From NCBI RefSeq assembly GCF_947179165.1, contig NC_077245.1, positions 38,929,286 to 38,993,285 on the forward strand: 64,000 nt of DNA, written 5' to 3'. Positions 61,020-64,000 of the stretch are shown piece after piece. Positions within the stretch are counted from its first letter, which is position 1. The number at the start of each line of letters is the position of its first letter. The stretch is from Solanum dulcamara. Lineage: Eukaryota; Streptophyta; Magnoliopsida; Solanales; Solanaceae. The position numbers and the translations under genes are program-made. The notes below the pieces were generated by a model. It did not search any database. It was not told the origin of the DNA and was given only the letters and a program-made list of their open reading frames with translations.

Positions 61020-61600
61020 TGGGCGAACCTGCATGGATCTTGACATATCCGTATTTAATGAGCTGACATCTTGTTCGTCGTTGATGTCGGAGAAGAAGAG
61101 GTGGGCAATAGCTGTTTGCAAGTGGCTACTGTGTTGCACGTGGAGTTGCGATGGTTCACTGCATGGTGGAGTTCTGGCGGTGTTAGTGGGTGCTATTCGC
61201 CGGTAGGTCGAGGAGCTGTTGGCTGCTATAGCTATTGGTGATGTTGTTGTACATGTTGTTGTTGTCCAGATCATCGGCGTCTGTGCGTGTTGTTACTTTC
61301 CAGCTTGCTAGAATTGTTGTTGCAGGCGACGAGCTCTTGGAGGAAAAGCAAGTGGTTGCTGCTGACTTCTCTGGACAGCAGCTCGCGCAGGTGAGGAGAG
61401 AAAGAGAGAAGGGCGTCGATGGTAAGAAAATAGAGAGAGGAGGCGCGATGGAGGAGGGAGAGGGGTTGGGCGGCTGTTGTTCTCTTTTTGGGAGAAGAAG
61501 GAGATGCGGTTCTCCTCTATTCTTTTGAGAAGATGAAGAATAATCCCAATTAGGGATTTTGGGGGTGAAAGAATAATAGGATTAATCATGGCCATTGATC
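61020..61600 (-). other. GC-rich pyrimidine-rich patch, possible LTR leader or exon
   Basis: A sharply bounded patch in AT-rich DNA. On the minus strand it reads like a plant 5' leader: CCCTAATTGGG, CT-rich tracts, CAACAACAACA, then a donor-like CATGCAG/GTTCGCC near 61029. Two minus frames (61595-61308 and 61274-60945) are not joined by an open frame. The Gypsy LTRs of the Tat/Ogre type I know from this plant family have such leaders, but I see no gag or primer site to prove it. Confidence 0.35.
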
Positions 61601-62834
61601 GGAATGTAACGGACGGTTGTGATTAAAAGAGGGATTTGAAATTAGATCACATTATATTCAATTAGGCTAAAATTATAATTAATCAGAAGTTATTTGACTA
61701 GAATTTTAATAAATTGGATAAAAGGACTATTTGTAATACACACATATATAATATATACTAAGTATACATGTAAAACTATTTGAACGTATTAAGCTTATTA
61801 TTAAAAAAATAAAATAATAAAGATAATAGTAATAATATCAATAAATAGCAAAATATCATAAATTATGAATGTCAAAACATATGATTTATTGGGTAACACT
61901 AAATATAGATTTATTTATTTAATAAAGAAATAATTTTGAGAAATGTATATCTATTAAGATATCAATCCAAAAAATAGTTATGGATTGGTCATAATTGGAT
62001 GTCAACAACTGTCCATTTCTTTGAGTAGGATCGATGAAAGAGATCTTAGGCAAAGAAAATTGACAAATCTAATTTTGACCGACGACATCTTCCGCTTTTT
62101 GAAAGGAGGTTTGGTACGGACTTTAGAAAGTTATGGCCAAACTTTGGTATCGAGTTTCCTACATACCTCTGGTAACATGAGAATTCAAGCCACTTGTAGT
62201 TCAAGATGCTAGATTTGGTGCACGATTTTTAAAAAAAATACAAAAGCAATCCTGGTGTCGAATTATGGAGAAACCAGAATACTCGAGAATGAGATAAGGA
62301 AGTTTGTTGGAGTACAGTCGAGTTTTCAACATCGAGTCTCCCTACATATGTTTAAACTTAGGAAGCAGACTACTTGTAATTCAACTCAATAAGTTGAAAA
62401 GGAAATCTCTTATGCTGGGATAACCTACGGTTGTGAGGAGTGACAAATAAATCCAGTGTGGAAAATAGGCTTGCAACCTCTGAGCCATGAATGTGGCATG
62501 CTTCACACCCATAAATAAGAATTTACACGATATAATTTCCAAAGTTCTTGGTGTATTGTTAGTCAGATCGAGAAATTGCTTTCGGCGACAAGTTGAGGTA
62601 TTTTGGAGCGAAATTGAACTAACAAACTTAAAGAGATACCACATGAGTTCTGATTGGTGTAGTTTGATTATGATGGAAGTTGTTCTTCAACTTGTGTCTC
62701 AATTTGCTGCTAAGAAAAGTTCCACGTGGTGCCGCATTCTTTTTTATGTCGTCTGTACCTATGATTTAATTGAGATAAAATCATTAGCAGAAAAATTGAA
62801 ATCAAATGAAAGAGTATCTTCGTTACGATATTGG
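61601..62834. other. AT-rich unassigned DNA
   Basis: Contains AACGGACGGTTGTGATT near 61608, a motif common in plant promoters and LTRs, and stretches like AAAGTTATGGCCAAACTTTGG (62130) typical of old LTRs. A 120-codon frame (62487-62849) has no recognisable domain and reads into the next LTR. I see no gene. Confidence 0.35.
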
Positions 62835-64000
62835 TGTAACACCTCCTAAAACGTTGTATGTCAGTATTTCAATTCTCGATGAAAATAATAATGTCTTTGT
62901 ATTTTGGGCATAACTTTTCATAGAATAATCCAAATTAAGTGATTCAAATTTTTGATAACTAAAACATCATTAGCTACAACTTTCATGAGAAATATCTTAA
63001 GATTCAGAGTTTAAGTAGATCCAATAAATTAATATTTGCAAGACATAGTGCCGTGACAAAATGGAGTATTTGTAGTATAAAATTCATATCTCGATGTAGC
63101 ATACTCCAAATTGGATGATTCTTGAACTAACTGAAACTAGACTTGTATATCTACAATTCTTATGAGACACTAAATCCAAATAAGAAATATATCTTGTTCA
63201 AATGCACCTTCGAAAATGGATATTCCGTTAAAAAAGATATCATCTCACCTACCATAGAAAGATCTAGAACAATTTGACATCATCAATGACATCAAAATTC
63301 TCCATTGAATTTTCAACATCATCCTCTGTAATTAGTTTTATTTATTGTTAAGTCCCTCCTACACACCTATAAATACCCACCTTATTTCCTTATTTTATTC
63401 ATCAAGCTTTCTTAAGTAACTTTTCTCTCTATATACTTCTTTACTCATTCTAAAATATACTTTTAGTTTTAGTAGTATAAAAATACTACTCCGGTGATTC
63501 TTATACTTCGGGTAGTATACAAAATACTCCGGCGAGAAGAAAAGGCTAGGAGTCCAAGAGTGTTCAAATTCGGAGTAAAACTTCGGATTTAAGGTATGTA
63601 AGGCTTTCATAGCATCGGATTGAGTTCGTCCATGTGCCAAATATTTAAATTCATTATAATTGAATTATAGTTGAGGTTTATCCAAATCTTGAATTCTAAA
63701 TGAATTAATTCTTCTTCTATTGAGTTAGATATATTTATGCATTAATATTATTATTGTTATCTCTCATATTATTGGAATTATTGTTCATGGCTACTTTTCC
63801 ATGAATCCTAATTGATTTGATATTCATGAATATTTTTACACATGTTTTGAGTAAAGATGTTGGCTTTTTAATATTTTCATTAATAAAAAGAGTGATATGA
63901 ATTAATACTATATATGTATTTTATTGAGTTTTGAAAGAGCAAAAGAGTTGTGTTTAAATGAATTTGAGTAAATGATGTTTTGAGCAAGATGTTTTGATGA
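62835..64000 (+). repeat. LTR15, different Gypsy-type LTR, cut by window end
   Basis: TGTAACACCTCC start, typical LTR body phrases (GGGCATAACTTTTCATAG), then a TATAAATA box at 63368-63375 with CACC context and a leader after it. A perfect hairpin AGTAGTAT-AAAA-ATACTACT sits at 63471-63490, about 100 bases after the TATA box. No PPT is visible before 62835, so it is either a 5' LTR or a solo LTR. Confidence 0.6.
63368..63375 (+). promoter_or_regulatory. TATA box of LTR15
   Basis: TATAAATA, the best TATA consensus in the window, 533 bases after the LTR start. Transcription would be expected about 30 bases downstream, within the TCATCAAGCTTTC region. Confidence 0.6.

Noticed and set aside
61235..61595. 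Plus-strand 97-codon and minus-strand 95-codon frames as genes
   Set aside because: Low-complexity Arg/Gly- and Ser/Pro-rich products of a CT-rich leader; both strands are open, as expected from composition.
57192..62834. A definite 5 kb minus-strand Tat/Ogre LTR
   Set aside because: Only one candidate terminus (TGTTATG at 57192) and no primer site, PPT or partner LTR seen; kept as a suggestion only.
62487..62849. 120-codon plus frame
   Set aside because: No domain recognised; it runs over the start of LTR15 and overlaps an equally open minus frame.

Overview
This is a 64 kb plant nuclear window made almost entirely of transposable elements. I found no intact host gene. The likely host is a member of the Solanaceae (or at least the Solanales). 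The reasons are a TS/SolS-type tRNA-derived SINE, several Ty3/Gypsy chromovirus elements of a Tekay/Del-like kind (initiator tRNA-Met primer site, LTRs over 3 kb, chromodomain after integrase), and long AT-rich gaps. Family names rest on remembered family features, not on a search.

Layout. Positions 1-7559: the 3' part of a decayed, non-autonomous Gypsy element (1-3039), one LTR (LTR1, 3040-6578), then the 5' part of another internal region of the same family (6579-7559). Positions 7560-21311: an old diverged LTR (LTR4) split by a complete young non-autonomous element (8235-19066; LTR 3.5 kb, internal 3.8 kb, LTR 3.5 kb) with a perfect ATAAA target duplication. It has the structure of a LARD (large retrotransposon derivative). 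Its internal region carries only a wrecked integrase/chromodomain, and that wreck is shared with the copy at 1-3039, so a dead element was multiplied by enzymes supplied in trans. Positions 21312-27288: minus-strand LTRs of the same superfamily (LTR5, LTR6) with a piece of LARD-type leader, placed head-on against LTR4.

Positions 27289-48409: an array of an autonomous-type relative. It runs pol fragment P1, LTR7, gag-pol relic P2, LTR9, pol fragment P3, LTR10. P2 is split near its end by a minus-strand solo LTR (LTR8) with GATAT duplications. LTR10 holds the SINE and a TA/TG microsatellite. All coding parts are broken, mostly by C:G to T:A stops.

Positions 48410-57191: a short unassigned stretch, a Mutator-like foldback MITE, minus-strand LTR fragments (LTR13, LTR12) and the integrase/chromodomain 3' end of their element. 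A plus-strand solo LTR (LTR11) with TGGGT/TGGGC duplications sits inside LTR12. Positions 57192-62834: AT-rich DNA with degenerate repeats, a GC-rich patch and a possible minus-strand TATA box plus 144 bp intron. From 62835 a different plus-strand LTR begins and runs off the window.

How the parts relate: the gag-pol family (LTR7/9/10) and the LARD family share leader sequence, PBS, a hairpin before the polypurine tract and LTR ends, so the former is a plausible helper type. The LARD-family LTRs carry a compact promoter of G-box palindromes directly before a TATA run; these are intact in young copies and decayed at CpG in old ones.
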